This document shows, piece after piece, positions 32,543 through 44,855 of a DNA stretch of 64,000 bases. Origin of the DNA: Cranoglanis bouderius. Lineage: Eukaryota > Chordata > Actinopteri > Siluriformes > Cranoglanididae. Under the pieces are notes generated by a model. The model was not told the origin of the DNA. It ran no database searches and saw only the letters and a program-made list of their open reading frames with translations. The stretch spans positions 13,998,810 to 14,062,809 of the forward strand of contig CM042546.1 of the NCBI GenBank assembly GCA_023630585.1, read 5' to 3'. Each line of letters opens with the position of its first letter. Position 1 is the first letter of the stretch. The position numbers and the translations under genes were made by a program.

Positions 32543-32604
<62 letters not shown>
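32543..32604. repeat. (TG)n microsatellite
   Basis: About 31 TG units, with a second TG run at 32708-32740. Confidence 0.95.
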
Positions 32605-32608
<4 letters not shown>

Positions 32609-32706
32609 TTATATGCTTGCGTGCATTGGGTCGCACAAACTGCAGCTGTCTGTAGAGGTCAAAATAAACATATTTTGCCTAGAGGTATGTCCAATAATTG
32701 GTGAAA

Positions 32707-32740
<34 letters not shown>

Positions 32741-33121
32741 ATGTGGAGGCTGACAGGGTTACATGTGCTGGAGAGCTTTTCAGCAGTCAGATCACACTCC
32801 AGATCTCGCTCCGCTCTCCTCTCTTCGTTCTCCCCGTCCCTCTTCCAAATTCTCCCCCAGCTCTAATACACCTCTCTCACCCACATCACTCGCTCTGTTT
32901 TCCTCTCGTCCTTCTCGTACACTCCTATCCGACACCAGCCCTTCCTGTCTTCTTCATTTATTCCATTGCTCCCAGTGCCTCCTCATTCTTTCCTGAGATT
33001 AACCATTAGAGCAAAGTGTTCGCATGGAAGGGTTAGCAAGATGGCATGTATGTAGCATTAACACAGCACCTTTAGTACAAACGGTGTGTCGTTGCTCGCT
33101 CTCGGTTGCCATGGTGTCAAA

Positions 33122-33535
33122 AGCTATGTTTCCATCCAAGTTGGGAATTTAACTTAAGCGAAAAATTGGAATATCGCACAGAACCTTTGTGAATAAAGCA
33201 CCGTTTCTATCCCGTGTGATCAAGAGAATGAAATCGTCGCTTCCTCTCGCTCGCCGCCATTTTTTCTTTTCTGAGCCAATTATCCAGTCGCATGATTTGT
33301 TGAGGCAGAGTCACATGACGTTTTTGATGCGCATCAAGGAATTTATTCGGTAAATGTGTTTCCATCGTAGTTTATGTGCGTGTCGTCTTGTCGAATAAAG
33401 AAAATGATCCGCATCAATAGAGTGCACAAGTTTTTTTTTAATGCGCATTTTGGAGATTTTATTCGCATCTGGTGTTTCCATCCAGCGTTTTTTATCCCAA
33501 TATTCGCATAAAAATACGTAGATGGAAACATCGCT
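33122..33535. mobile_element. Foldback MITE with AGC(T)ATGTTTCCATC ends
   Basis: Left AGCTATGTTTCCATCC (33122-33137) is matched by GATGGAAACATCGCT (33521-33535). Internal words such as GTGTTTCCATC and ATGCGCAT recur in both orientations. No coding capacity. A familiar fish non-autonomous DNA-transposon pattern. Confidence 0.78.
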
Positions 33536-35420
33536 ACTGGTAGTACCAGGTTAGCACAATTCCATTGCTCCACGAATTAGATGTTTTTCCGCCAATAATT
33601 CTGGAGGGAAAAGCTGCTGTATAAAATGTGCTTGATTTTCGAAAAAGAGCAGCAAAAACGCCGGCGCTGTTCTGCTTTGGGGAAAATTCGAACACTTCAA
33701 GCCCAAAGCAGCAGAGCGATTATCACCAGCTGGCTCCGAAATGAATGTGCGAACATGGGGTTAGTATGAATGGTTAATATAAACTGTTAGCACTGAACTG
33801 TTTGGAACTTTTTAATTGATGCATTTAGTCGTCGTATTGCCTTTCCAGCCAGGTGAATTTTATTCACGTTTGATGTGACCTGAAAAAAAAGCAGAAAAAC
33901 TGTAATTGTCCTCACTGCTGTGGTTTCATTATTTACCAAATTGTAATTAATTACAGCCATTTAGCACAAAAATTATCGCAGTACCCTTCCACTCTAGAGA
34001 TCAGCCTGTGACCGCTAGGTTTAAACAGTGTCCAAATCAGAGATTCAGGTTTAAAAGGAAGGGTTCCTCAAGGGTTCTTTCAATAATTAATCTTTCTAAC
34101 TTTCTAAAAGGCGTCTAAAAGGCAAACCCTTCGTTTAAGGGTTCCTGCAGAGTTCCAAGAAGAACGTTCGGTTGCTAGATTTGGCCTTTTGTTCCTGAAA
34201 GTGTACTCCAGTAATGAGCTATTCTTATTATTAAAGCAATTTTATTCACTGAAATGTCCTCGGAGTAGAGAAGGTCTCGGGAAAAACTCCTGAAGAAATT
34301 TTATGTGAAAAACATACAATAATTTAGATCATTAAATCACAAAGCACAGTTGGATCAGGTTTTTGATACTGATGGAAAAAAGAGCCAGTGCTTGTTATTA
34401 GACTCAACTCAACTCGTTGTGCTACATCATTTATTTATAATCCTGAATATGAAGACAGAAAATATTGGCGGTATAGTCCAAAGTCTGAAACGTCTCTGAC
34501 CTCCATAGTAAACTCTCGTTTCCTTCAAGGTTAATTTGCAATTCGCTCCGTCTCTGTCCGTTCTCCTTTCTTTAATGCCACCCTTCTCTCTTTCCCCTTT
34601 CCCTCCCACCGTCCATTTCATCAGTTTACGGATGACTCCGATGATTGACAAGGCAATTTGAGAGTGTCAGCTTTTTCTTCACCTTGCCCGGTGTTGTCAT
34701 GAGGCCCGAATTAAAAAAGATCTATCGAAGTTAGCTGATAGAAGACTCTCTCAGTCACAAATCCACCGCTCAGCCTTTAACGTGGACACAGAAATGTTGT
34801 CACCTTTACCTGAAGAGCATGTACCCGAAGTGTGAGTTTTTTAGGTACGGATATATCCTCACGAGGCTTTTTTCTATAAGGTCAAATGATCGTATCCTCT
34901 TCACTCCATCTTTTCCGAGCTTTTCCAGTTCAGTGAAACTGCTATTAGAATGAAGACGTGAGGAGAAATATTAGAATTTATGAAGAGAGGTTGGGCTAAT
35001 GTTGCTTAGACTAATTACCTACAGGAAACCGTTACTGTGAAGACATTAAATGTATTTATTAAACACAACTTGTACATATTCATATGCATGAAGTTGTGAA
35101 AAGAGGTACTAACCCCACCCAGAAAACCAAACCTCAACCTTTGTATCTTTTCTCAAGGTGTTTTTTTTAACATGCAAGGGTGACGCCATGTTGGTTACAC
35201 ATATAACCTTGAATATTGTAGATTATTAAAGATGACAAATTATACCACATATTGTTAACGGATTGTTGCTTTTCCAAAGAATTATGATGGATTTTTTTTA
35301 ATCTCATGTTTTGCACTAGCAAACCATGAAAATTGTACCTGTTTTTGATAAATGATGGAATGAGGACAGCCAGTTGCCCTTGGAATAGTTGTGTTTAGGG
35401 CTGAGCACTTTTGCCCTTTA
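33536..35420. other. Intron 3 sequence, no gene seen
   Basis: Unique sequence with a GGGTTCCTCAAGGGTTCTTT patch near 34060. No coding motif. Confidence 0.4.
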
Positions 35421-35421
<1 letters not shown>

Positions 35422-35455
<34 letters not shown>

Positions 35456-35531
35456 CTGTCCTTCCTGCTCTGCTTGACTCTGAGTCTTCAGCCATGTCTG
35501 ATTGGATGACAGTGATGGCTTGTTTTGGGAG

Positions 35532-35592
<61 letters not shown>
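35422..35592. repeat. (CA)n and (TG)n-(GA)n microsatellite pair
   Basis: (CA) at 35422-35451 and (TG) 35534-35577 followed by (GA) to 35592. Complementary runs 80 bp apart. A further (TG) at 35708-35738. Confidence 0.92.
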
Positions 35593-35705
35593 TCGGACGC
35601 TACCAATTTGTCAGCATTATGGCTTATTAGTGTCGCAGATGTCCTCGCACAGGAGGACTTCCAAAACATCCACTGTGTGACAACACACTGAATCAGCCAC
35701 CCACT

Positions 35706-35739
<34 letters not shown>

Positions 35740-37015
35740 TTTTATTTTATCTTTATAAATCACTAGAAAACCCACTTTTTCACATACTACATTATAAACA
35801 TACAGTATATTACTTAAATGTACACATTTTTGTAATCTGTAAAGTTGCTTAAAAGACATTACTTGAGTATATCTTTTTAATGCACAAGACAAGCTTACTT
35901 TAGCTATTCTCACCAATGTCACAGTCAATTACATAAGGAATAAAACACGACGAAGGTGTGCCTTTAAAGGAAACTTATCAACAAAGTGTTTTTATCCCTC
36001 TTATACCATAACTAACATTTTTCTTAAGACAGTTAAACTTGTACAGCAGATTTTGTACTCCTGTGTCGTAATACACTGAGAGTTATTTATTTTTGTTGAT
36101 TAAAATGAGAACTGAAGCCATGTTTACAGGTTATTATCCCCCCACGTGTCACTGCCCTGCCCTACTGCTGCATAATTATACATATTGTGATATTTCTTAT
36201 TAGACAAACATGTCTGAGTATCATGATATGACGGTGCGATTGTGCGAATCCTGTGTATATGTGCGTGTTTACGTCTGTTAAAAGGCTGTGCCTGTGTTTC
36301 CTTAATGCACTTGAATCCCCCTGCAATAGCTTAACATCCCAACAATTTATTCCACTCCTGCTTGCGTTGTAATTCCGCCGAGACCGATGTGTTCGCCTGC
36401 TAACGAATTGGCAAGCGACTTCATTAGACTAATTAGTCAATTAGCTATCTGTAGCAGATGCATTCGTCTGTTGAAATGACAAAATGCTTCGGGTCCATGT
36501 GGTGTTCGGGTAAAGGGCATTCTGGAGATAAGTGTAATGGTAGTTTAACGGCACCCTCTAACTTTACTGACAACAACTTTTTCCCCCTTAATGGCAGCGA
36601 ATGAGACAAGGATGATAAAATACAGTATGATAAACATCTCAGGCACTGAGAGAAATAAGAGCCACTCAACTGGCCGGTAGCGAAAGTGTTCAGTGCACGG
36701 TGGAGTTCGTGTTCAGTTTCAACCAATTGCTAGTCTAATTTTTTGAGGAATTCCTGGTGGATTCCTTCTGTGACTGTGGTATATCTGTTAAGATGTGCAC
36801 ATTAAGAGTCCATAGTGCTGAAAAATATTAAAAATGTCTGATATTCACAGCTTTAATGAAGCACGAGAATCTATTATTTACAGAATATGACAGAAAGAGG
36901 AGGTTAAGCTTTTATTGATTAGTCTTTGTTCCGTCTTAGCGACATCCTAGTAAGTTGACTGCTAACATTTGACATGAAAGGTTGCATATTAATAATTTAC
37001 TATACCGTTAATAAG
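35740..37015. other. Intron 3 sequence; possible conserved non-coding patch at 36290-36470
   Basis: 35930-36045 resembles one end of the repeat family annotated at 45588 (AATAAAACACGACG, TTATACCATAAC). 36290-36470 is repeat-free and holds clustered homeodomain-type words (ATTAGACTAATTAGTCAATT). No gene called. Confidence 0.35.
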
Positions 37016-37018
37016 TCT

Positions 37019-37188
37019 GGGTAGCTTAGTGGTGCACCAGGTAGATTTGCTGAATCATAGCTTTACTGTTCGACCCTGAGGTTGGGTTTCTATCTGTATG
37101 GGGTTTTCTTCCCTGTGTCCCCATGGAGTTCCTCCTACCTTTCAAAACATGGCAGTAAGTGGACAAGCTACTACTAGCTACAGTATGA

Positions 37189-37237
<49 letters not shown>

Positions 37238-37331
37238 GACCTGTGGTGGATTGGCCTCTCATCCAGGGTTCATGAAAAAAAAGGCTTTTGATCCACCATG
37301 GCCATGTTGTAGGGTACTAAAGATGAATAAA
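37019..37331 (+). repeat. tRNA-derived SINE-like repeat with internal (TG)n
   Basis: A box TAGCTTAGTGG at 37022-37032, B box GTTCGACCC at 37068-37076, then TTGGGTTTCTATCTGTATGG and CAAAACATGGCAGTAAGTGG. A (TG)n at 37192-37232 grew inside the copy, followed by TGGATTGGCCTCTCATCCAG and a GATGAATAAATAA tail. Same family as 10803-11010 and 40909-41078. Confidence 0.75.
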
Positions 37332-37365
37332 TAATTGTTAACCATGCCTCATTTATTTACCATAA

Positions 37366-37608
37366 TTATACGACAGTGCAGTCGAATTCTCAAACATGAT
37401 TGGTTCGGAAGGTGTTGATTAATTTTCTACAACAGCAGCTCTGACAGTAGTGCTGACTACAAGGCAAATCAAATCTTATTAACTTTAGGAGAAAAAAAGA
37501 GGCAGGTTAGAGACCGTTCATAGATGATTTTTTAATCATCGTAAGCGATGACAGGAACAAACTTGTTTCACAGACATTCCACATCATTAATTGTAACTAT
37601 AAACTAAA
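37366..37608 (+). mobile_element. Non-autonomous repeat, 'GATTGGTCAGAAGGTG' family, copy A
   Basis: GTGCAGTCGAATTCTCAAAC, GGAAGGTGTTGATTAATTTT and CAACAGCAGCTCTGACAGTA match the copies at 45588 and 48305. An A run of about 24 bp follows at 37605. Confidence 0.65.
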
Positions 37609-37861
37609 AAAAAAAAAAAAAAAAAAAAGTATGACATGCAATTCATTTTGGGGTAGTAACAGTGAGTCTGTTTCATCACACCACAATGCCATTGTTTATT
37701 TTTTCCCTCTAGACTACCACGCCCCATTATGTTTTATTCCTTACTTGCCATGGTCACCAAGCCTTAATTACTATGATGTAATATACACTTACTATTTATT
37801 AATTAAACATTCACTACACTGCTAATTGGTACTTCCCAACAGGTTAGACCATTATCTGAAC

Positions 37862-38450
37862 ACTTACAGGGCAAAAGTCCAGGAAATCACGAAACAGTAA
37901 TCCAAAGACTTACAGGGCAAAAATCCAGGAAGATACGCGGCAGGAATCCCAGAACCCGGGAACGCCTGGTAAACAAAACCATAGGAAAAAACACAGGAAT
38001 CAGGGAACGCCTGGTAAACAAAAACATAGGAAAAAACACAGGAACCAGGGAACGCCTGGTAAACAAAAACATAGGAAAGAATTCTGCTTCATCTCTATCT
38101 TTAATTATATATCTCTACATTTACATCAATACTAGATCACTCTTCAACATCAAAATCAATACTCCACGAAGAAGCGGACACAGACAGGGGTTTAAGTAAC
38201 CAAGTTAATCCTAAGCAAACAAGATCAAACGAGCGACACCTGGAAACAATAATCACATGGATAAAAAGGAGAACCAATGACAGAACACAAATCAAAACCA
38301 AAAGGACCAATAAGGAAGCGGGGGGCAGAGACATGACGTAACCAAAAACAAACGAGCACATGGCAAAGTAAACAAAACCAGAGTTCATGAGTTAGTCCAG
38401 AGAGTTTTTATGAATCGCGGTGGAATGCGCTCCGTGGACTGCGGAGGGGC
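37862..38450 (-). repeat. Dispersed repeat with a 45-bp VNTR
   Basis: GGGAACGCCTGGTAAACAAA recurs at 37958, 38003 and 38048 (45-bp period), preceded by ACTTACAGGGCAAAA at 37863 and 37909 (46 bp apart). Because 45 is a multiple of 3, the minus strand has a repetitive open frame (MFLFTRRSL..) that is not a gene. From 38130 to 38450 the minus strand has the TG-rich style of the repeat at 12990-13420. Confidence 0.72.
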
Positions 38451-38694
38451 GCTGCTCCGCTAGCGGCACAGCGAGGGGGAGATGCTAACAGAAGGCTTGG
38501 GTAATAAATTAAAGATGCAAGTCTACGTAGTCAAATGCAGTTTGACCTGTGACCTGTGCTGGTTTAGCACACCTTTATAATGTATATTATGTAAAAACAT
38601 GTTAATAGTTATATTGATGTTGATATATTAATGCTGTTACATTGATATTGCTGAAGGATGTGTGTTTATCCTAGGAGAATGGATCTTCTTTCCA

Positions 38695-38720
38695 CACACA
38701 CACACACACACACACACACA
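38695..38720. repeat. (CA)n microsatellite
   Basis: 13 CA units. Confidence 0.9.
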
Positions 38721-39639
38721 GATTATGCACACGTGCAATGAATATGGATTAACCGGTATATAAACAAAAAGACCCTACAAACCAGTCATCTAAAGCTGAA
38801 ACTATTTGGACTTTGTAATTAGTTCATTAGCTGGTAATATGTTTCTCCATTTCTAAATGTACAAAAATGCGCAACGTAAGAGCTTTTTAGGTTAATATAA
38901 AATAGTCGAACAAAGTCACAGTGAGAACACAATCCCAAGATGCACATACACATAACGTGTGGAAATACTGTATAATGTATTCCTGCCCCTGGCTTCGGCT
39001 TAAGCCTTCACATAGCAATATCACAGAAATGAACATACCATGTAAATTATTACAAACGTTCATTGTGAGGTGCTTTGACAGACACTCCAACATTGCTGAT
39101 GCTAAACAAACAAGTTCAATTCGAATTTTAATTAAATAAAAAAAAATAAAAATAAAAAAAAAAGATCACAGAACTTTGGATTAAAATTGTGACCTCTTAA
39201 CTGTGTAGATTGTAAACTACAGCGCTATTGGACCATATGGAAAACAAAAACAAAAAGTGGAGCTTCCCAGGGGCAGAGTATGAAAATAGAAGCACGATCA
39301 GAGATAATGAAAAGGTTATGGGAAGTAAATTTAGTAAAGGAAAGAAAAACAATGTAATGATTAGCAGAGCGCCACAGAACCTTTGTGATTCGCCGCCTGT
39401 TTTTTAAGCTGCGAAGGAGGAAAGATTTCTCTAAAATTTCAAGTTTAACAATGTAGCTGTTATTAGTTAATTTATTGTACTAAATAAATATAAAAATCTC
39501 ACTGCACTCTCACATCCGTTAAACCCTGCTTCAATCCGATCCTATGGTGTATTCGAGCTCACTGTTTCAATGAAGCTAAGATCAATGTTTATTAGACTGC
39601 AGGCTTTTAAAATTCCCAAGATTAACATGGTTCAAAAAC

Positions 39640-40110
39640 AGACGGACGTACTCTCTGACCAATCAGAATTGAGCATTCAACAGCTCTGTGGTGGCAGTAA
39701 GGAATAAAACACGACAGGGTAGTATGATGCGTCATGATTCAAAGCGGATTATTAAGTCCTTTATTTCTCGTATACCACAACGATTTATGTTTTTTTTTTT
39801 TTTTATCCATTTATAGTTAAGTTTAATGCTGTGAAATGTCCACAAGACCAGTTATCACTTATGTTATAATATTGTATGTTATAATACACAGTCATTCCAT
39901 CACTCTTGTAGTTAATGAGACAAAAAACAACCAAAACAAAACAACAGCATCGAAAAAGAGCCCGTCAGCTTGTCATGTTTCCAAGAAACCAAAAAGAGCA
40001 AAGTCCTCTGGCCTGAAGACTTTCCTGTGGTGGAGAACTTACTGACTGTAACAAAGCGCTGGCACTGAAGACTCCCTCCATAAATGTTAAATACAATATA
40101 GAAAGCTTCA
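39640..40110 (-). mobile_element. Non-autonomous repeat, 'GATTGGTCAGAAGGTG' family, copy B (rearranged)
   Basis: CTGACCAATCAGAATTGAGC at 39656 is the family's first part inverted. GGAATAAAACACGAC at 39700 and TATACCACAACGATTTATG read forward as its other end. GACTTTCCTGTGGTGGAGAA and GTAACAAAGCGCTGGCACTG near 40020-40065 are complements of the segment seen at 48560-48640. Confidence 0.6.
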
Positions 40111-40540
40111 CCACATCAACGAATATAAAATGATTGTTTTATAAAACTGAGAAACAACAACAAAAGTGTAGTTCAGTTAGTATGAGTCTCTGTTACATCG
40201 GGCATGGTGTTCCTCCCATCTGTGCGTATGTGAGTTTGATTGGCTGTCAGTGACAACGTTTTAGAAGGAATCATGGCAACAAATGTAGGTGTTTTGATGT
40301 AGTAAAGCATTTCAGGCAAATCTATGATCATTTAAAATGAAATGAACTCAGACATAGGCATGGCTGATATAATCACTATATTAAATGAAATGGACTTGTA
40401 ATTGGTGCCTCATGGTGTCGCTGGTTGTCCTTCAGGGCTTTACGACATTCGCAAGTTTCTAGAATGCTGTTTAAATTTCTGTTTCAGTCGGGCCTGCCGA
40501 AGACGAGCAAATGTTGTGACAGCAATGTCTTTGTATGATT

Positions 40541-40542
<2 letters not shown>

Positions 40543-40591
<49 letters not shown>
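40543..40591. repeat. (TG)n microsatellite
   Basis: About 24 TG units; more TG-rich patches follow to 40857. Confidence 0.94.
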
Positions 40592-40593
<2 letters not shown>

Positions 40594-40908
40594 AATGTGT
40601 GCGTTATTGTTCGTTGGTGTTATGTGACGTTTGTGCGTTCAGGCCACTCTACACTGTGGATCAGCGATCGGGTTCCTGATGATGGATTGGTTTCATTTAC
40701 CTGCTTATGTATCGAGTTAAGTCATGGTGAGGTTAGCAAGAAGTGTGTGTGCGTGTGTGTGAACCCAAATGCCCCTGTGCATGTGTGTGTGTACAAGCCT
40801 ACAAATTTTTAGTGCATGGTGAGTGTGTGTGTGTATGAGTGTGTGTGTGTGTGTGTTGGTAGGTTGTTCAAGCTGACCTGCCTTTGTAATACATGTGCAT
40901 GTTTGTGT

Positions 40909-41037
40909 TTTGCTGCATCATCGCTTTACTCTTCAACCCAGAGGTTGTGTTTCTATCTGTGTGGGTTTTCACATGTCCTCCCTGTACCTTTCAAAACATG
41001 GCAGTAAGTGGATAAGCCACTCCTAGCTACAGTATGA

Positions 41038-41078
<41 letters not shown>
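40909..41078 (+). repeat. SINE-like repeat, 5'-truncated copy ending in (TG)n
   Basis: CAGAGGTTGTGTTTCTATCT, CTTTCAAAACATGGCAGTAA and GTGGATAAGCCACTCCTAGC match 37080-37190. (TG)n at 41036-41077 occupies the same place as in the other copy. Confidence 0.75.
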
Positions 41079-41079
<1 letters not shown>

Positions 41080-41117
41080 GTTAAAGCTGTGTGCTTTTAT
41101 GGTACACAAGGAATGTA

Positions 41118-41131
41118 AGTGTGTGTGTGTG

Positions 41132-41162
<31 letters not shown>

Positions 41163-41246
41163 TTATACAGCAGTGATGATACAGTTGGCTCACAGACAAG
41201 AACAGATATTTAATCCAAGAAGAGAGGATCTTCTGGCCTTATTTGC

Positions 41247-41277
<31 letters not shown>
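41118..41277. repeat. (TG)n and (CA)n microsatellites
   Basis: (TG) at 41118-41161 and (CA) at 41247-41277, complementary and 85 bp apart. Confidence 0.93.
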
Positions 41278-41630
41278 GGCACAAATAGAACGTCTACGCA
41301 TTATAGAAATAAATCCTGATAATAAATAGCCTGAAGAGATTGTAACATCGACTATAACATTAATAAGCTTCTGTATCTCTAAATAAAATGTGCAAATGCC
41401 TTCAACTTCAAGAGCTGGAGAAACTTCAAGAGCTACAAAATAGTAGTTTTGCTTATCATTCTATAGCTATATGGGTAGATGCTGTGTGCTTTAACCTATA
41501 CAATAACTGTAATAAAAATGTAATATTTATGATATTGTGTTTTTATTGTGATATTCTGTGATTTAAGTCACGTCATTATGTATGCGAGGAAGGTTATGTG
41601 TAGTCAGTCAGGTTACGCGCATGCTTAACA

Positions 41631-42017
41631 ACAACAACAACAACCTTTAATTTATATGGCACATTTAAAAACAACACATTTTGACCAAAGCGCTTTACAT
41701 GCCAAGGACTTAGCAATGCGAAACCTAATCCGACACAAATAAACACACTAAATGCAGTCAAAAGCAAGAGAGAAGAGGTGAGTCTTCAAATAAGATTTAA
41801 AAGCATCTCTGATATGAAGAGGCAAACCATTCCAGAGCCGTGGAGCCACAGCAGAGAAAGCCCTATCTCCTTTCGATATTAAGTGGATTTTCTTTTCATT
41901 TAGATTATGCAAATCACCTGTGTGTAGTTCACATCTCCGAGGTTGCCAGATTTTTATTGACGAGGATCCGAGACAGGGTTTTCGATAGCGTCTAGACCAC
42001 GCAAGGCCTTTAAAACC
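41631..42017 (-). pseudogene. L2/CR1-type LINE ORF2 C-terminal fragment with (GTT)n tail
   Basis: The minus strand reads, upstream part first, VLKALRGLDAIENPVSDPRQ (one frame, 42010-41954). A second frame has WQPRRCELHTGDLHN, GDRAFSAVAPRLWNGLPLHI and FKSYLKTHLFSLAFDCI with a stop at 41748-41750. The pattern (V)FKALxGL...GDRAFSxxAPRLWNxLP...LKTHLF is the conserved end of fish L2-like (Jockey superfamily) ORF2. The 3' untranslated part has AAGCGCTTTGG and ends in (GTT)n at 41631-41645. It is a 5'-truncated dead insertion. Confidence 0.82.
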
Positions 42018-42212
42018 AAAAGGAAAAAAAACAACAAAAAAACCAGGGTTAGAAAATGCAGGCTGAAGATTATTTTTTTGTCAAATGTTAAAAATGGAAG
42101 GAAAGGGTAACATTTAATAGGAGTGTAGTATATAATATAGTGCCAATATATTGCTGCATAGATAGACATTGTATTTAACTGGCCTTGTATTTAGACTGTC
42201 TTTAACAAAATA

Positions 42213-42557
42213 CAGTGGTGCTTGGAAGTTTGCAAACCCTTTAGAATTTTCTATATATCTGCATAAATACGACCTAAAACTTCATCATATTTTCACAAAA
42301 GTCCTCAAAGTAGACAAAGAGAACCCAATTAAACAAATGAGACAAATATAATGTCATATTGATATGTGTTGTATATGTAATATTACAGATATGTTCCTCA
42401 ATAAGTAAATGGCAGAGTATATTATTTTTGTTTCATTTGTTTAATTGGGTTCTTGTTGTCTACTTTTCGTACTTGTGTGAAAATCTGATGATGTTTTAGG
42501 TCATATTTATGCAGAAATATAGAAAAGAAAGAGTTTACAAATGCTCAAGCACCTCTG
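42213..42557. mobile_element. Tc1/mariner-type MITE (345 bp) inserted in an older repeat
   Basis: Left end CAGTGGTGCTTGGAAGTTTG, right end CTCAAGCACCTCTG, bordered by TA at 42211-42212 and 42558-42559. Long inverted repeats include ATATCTGCATAAATACGACC against GGTCATATTTATGCAGAAAT. Central part AATTAAACAAATGAGACAAA and its complement. No transposase. A related copy with transposase traces is at 60603-60960. Confidence 0.88.
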
Positions 42558-42559
42558 TA

Positions 42560-42625
42560 GCTTCCACCCTCATTATTTGGCCGCTTATAAAATAGCACTT
42601 GATCCAGCACATCTTATTATTTTGG
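42560..42625. repeat. Right part of the interrupted dispersed repeat (paralogue of 52187-52251)
   Basis: GCTTCCACCCTCATTATTTG and CTTATAAAATAGCACTTGAT then CCAGCA match 52187-52238 nearly base for base. The MITE at 42213-42557 separates it from TTTAACAAAA on its left. Confidence 0.8.
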
Positions 42626-43640
42626 TTTTAATTATTTGTACATTTTTGGTTTTCTACTTTATGTAGCCATGAAGACAAACTTCAGGTCATGTAATCGCGA
42701 CGTGTACCCGAGATCTATCCTATCCTATCACACTTTTATTTATCACAATTGTATTTGTGCCCCATGAGAATAAATCTCATGCAACTCTCTGAATAGTACT
42801 GAAGTCTGTAGTTTGATAGCTGTAGCTACACATCACAGAGGATTATTACAGTACGGCAGAGCCATGATTTATAAATACAATACAAAACAAAGCACTTATC
42901 ATTAAGATAATTTTTTTTTAGATCTATGCTTTCTGCTGAAGTTTTTAAATCACCATCTGCTTTGTGAACTAGTTGTGATTATTGCTGCATCTGAGGTTCA
43001 AACTGCTCATTTCCTATCGCCGCGAAACATCTCCAGATTTGGAGGCAAAAGAAACAAGGTATTCTTCTTCCTATTAGCACATCCTGCCACGCGAATTTAT
43101 ACCTTTATTCATATTTGTTGCGTTGGCAGCAGTGTTTATGTTTTGCAATCATCGTTTATTGGCTTATCTGGGCTTGAGTGTGTGTCATCGTTCTCTCTCT
43201 CTCTCTCTCTCTATCTCTGACTGTGTGTGTGTGTGTGTATGGTCTCTGGATTTAGCCTCTTTGCAGTATCTAGGCTGAGAGCAAATGGAGCTGATTGTAT
43301 TTGGGGTTTGGTGTGTGATTAACTAAAGTGTGGCGTTTGATTAAACTCTCTTATCTTATAATCCATTTTACTCTGATCTGCCTGATTAACTTAGTCTCTG
43401 TAGGGTAATTAAGGCTCTCCCACACACACACACACACACACCACGTAGTTTCACTATTGCATACGCACAATTACTCAGTTTCTTGATTGTAGCCCATTAT
43501 ATGGAGCAGATTTTCGATTCCACACACACACGCACACACACACTGAAATCTGGACTTGCTTATTTAATTAAATGGCAATGATTTAATGTTGTCTAATGTC
43601 ATGATGTGAACTAAGTAATCAGTAATCATTTAAGCTGTGG
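42626..43640. other. Intron 3 sequence with short (TC), (TG), (CA) runs
   Basis: (TC) 43192-43212, (TG) 43221-43238, (CA) 43420-43441 and 43524-43541. No gene. Confidence 0.5.
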
Positions 43641-43650
43641 TTAAAACATG

Positions 43651-43654
<4 letters not shown>

Positions 43655-43695
<41 letters not shown>
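43655..43695. repeat. (TA)n microsatellite
   Basis: About 20 TA units. Confidence 0.95.
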
Positions 43696-43698
<3 letters not shown>

Positions 43699-44855
43699 TC
43701 TGCCAATACTCATTAACCCAGCATTCACTCTTAGAACAAAGGGTTCCCCGGGACTTCTTTGGATCCTAAATGGATTTTACTCGGACAATCTGTGGCAGCG
43801 CTCTGTCCCTCAAAATGCAATTTGGTCCACTATTACATAGAACAGAGCCCCACTATTCCCCCTTAATCACTGTGACATTGTACCGTGTCATCTCACGCAC
43901 ACAGCTGGAGCACGGTGACTCTGCGAGTCTGCAGAAGAAAAAGGGGGGAAACAATGTTGGAAAGCTCTCATCTCAAAACCTACCAGTGTGCACCGTCTCA
44001 CTCAAAACTACACATAGAGCTTTTATTAAGCTTGATTTTCAAACATAAGTGGTGGGTGAGTGACGGTCATAAGAGCAGAAACAGCGCCATGACTTATAAT
44101 TTAACCATCTGTGAATATTGCTGGTTTGGGAGAACACGCTGCACTCTTACACACTGCACCCTAATATGATTGAAGTTTTACAGACCTCAATAATAGTTAT
44201 CTTTGCTCAGAGGTCAGTTATAGAAGAACAAACGTGCAGCAAACCAATGATTCCAAATGCAGACGAACGCTCTGCTATAGGAAAGTAGGATTTTTAATAA
44301 ATATATTGTGAGACCTGTGATCCCAGTTCTAAACCAAATAATTTTGTTCTTATTGCGATGAAGCATATCATCTAAGTATCTTCTGACTTAAACCAGGAGT
44401 TCATTACCTGTTCTGTCACATTTGCGTTTAAAACGTGTCTAACTAGGTTAAATACTGTTCTCTATAATGAGCTCTTGTGCTCTATTAATTCACTTATAGC
44501 TAAGGAGCAGGAAATGACCTCAGGGTGTGACATATTAAAGCTTCCACCTGCTGTAACCTGAATTTACTCCTATTTCTAATTAATTCACAGTGTATAACTA
44601 ATGCTTGTGATCCACATTGTTGTGGAGAGATGAAGAGAAATGCCTAAACTTAGGTGTCATTATTATTAAACAAAAAAAAACTAATTCTCTTTATTATCTA
44701 CGTTAACAAAATTGTTGCTACTTTTTTGGAAATCATTCATGATATTAATGATTAGGACTAGTATTATGTGTAGCCCTCATGAATATAAGCATTCACTCCA
44801 ACCCTCATGTTTAGGTTTAGGGAGTATATTGAGCACATGACACACTAGACAGACT

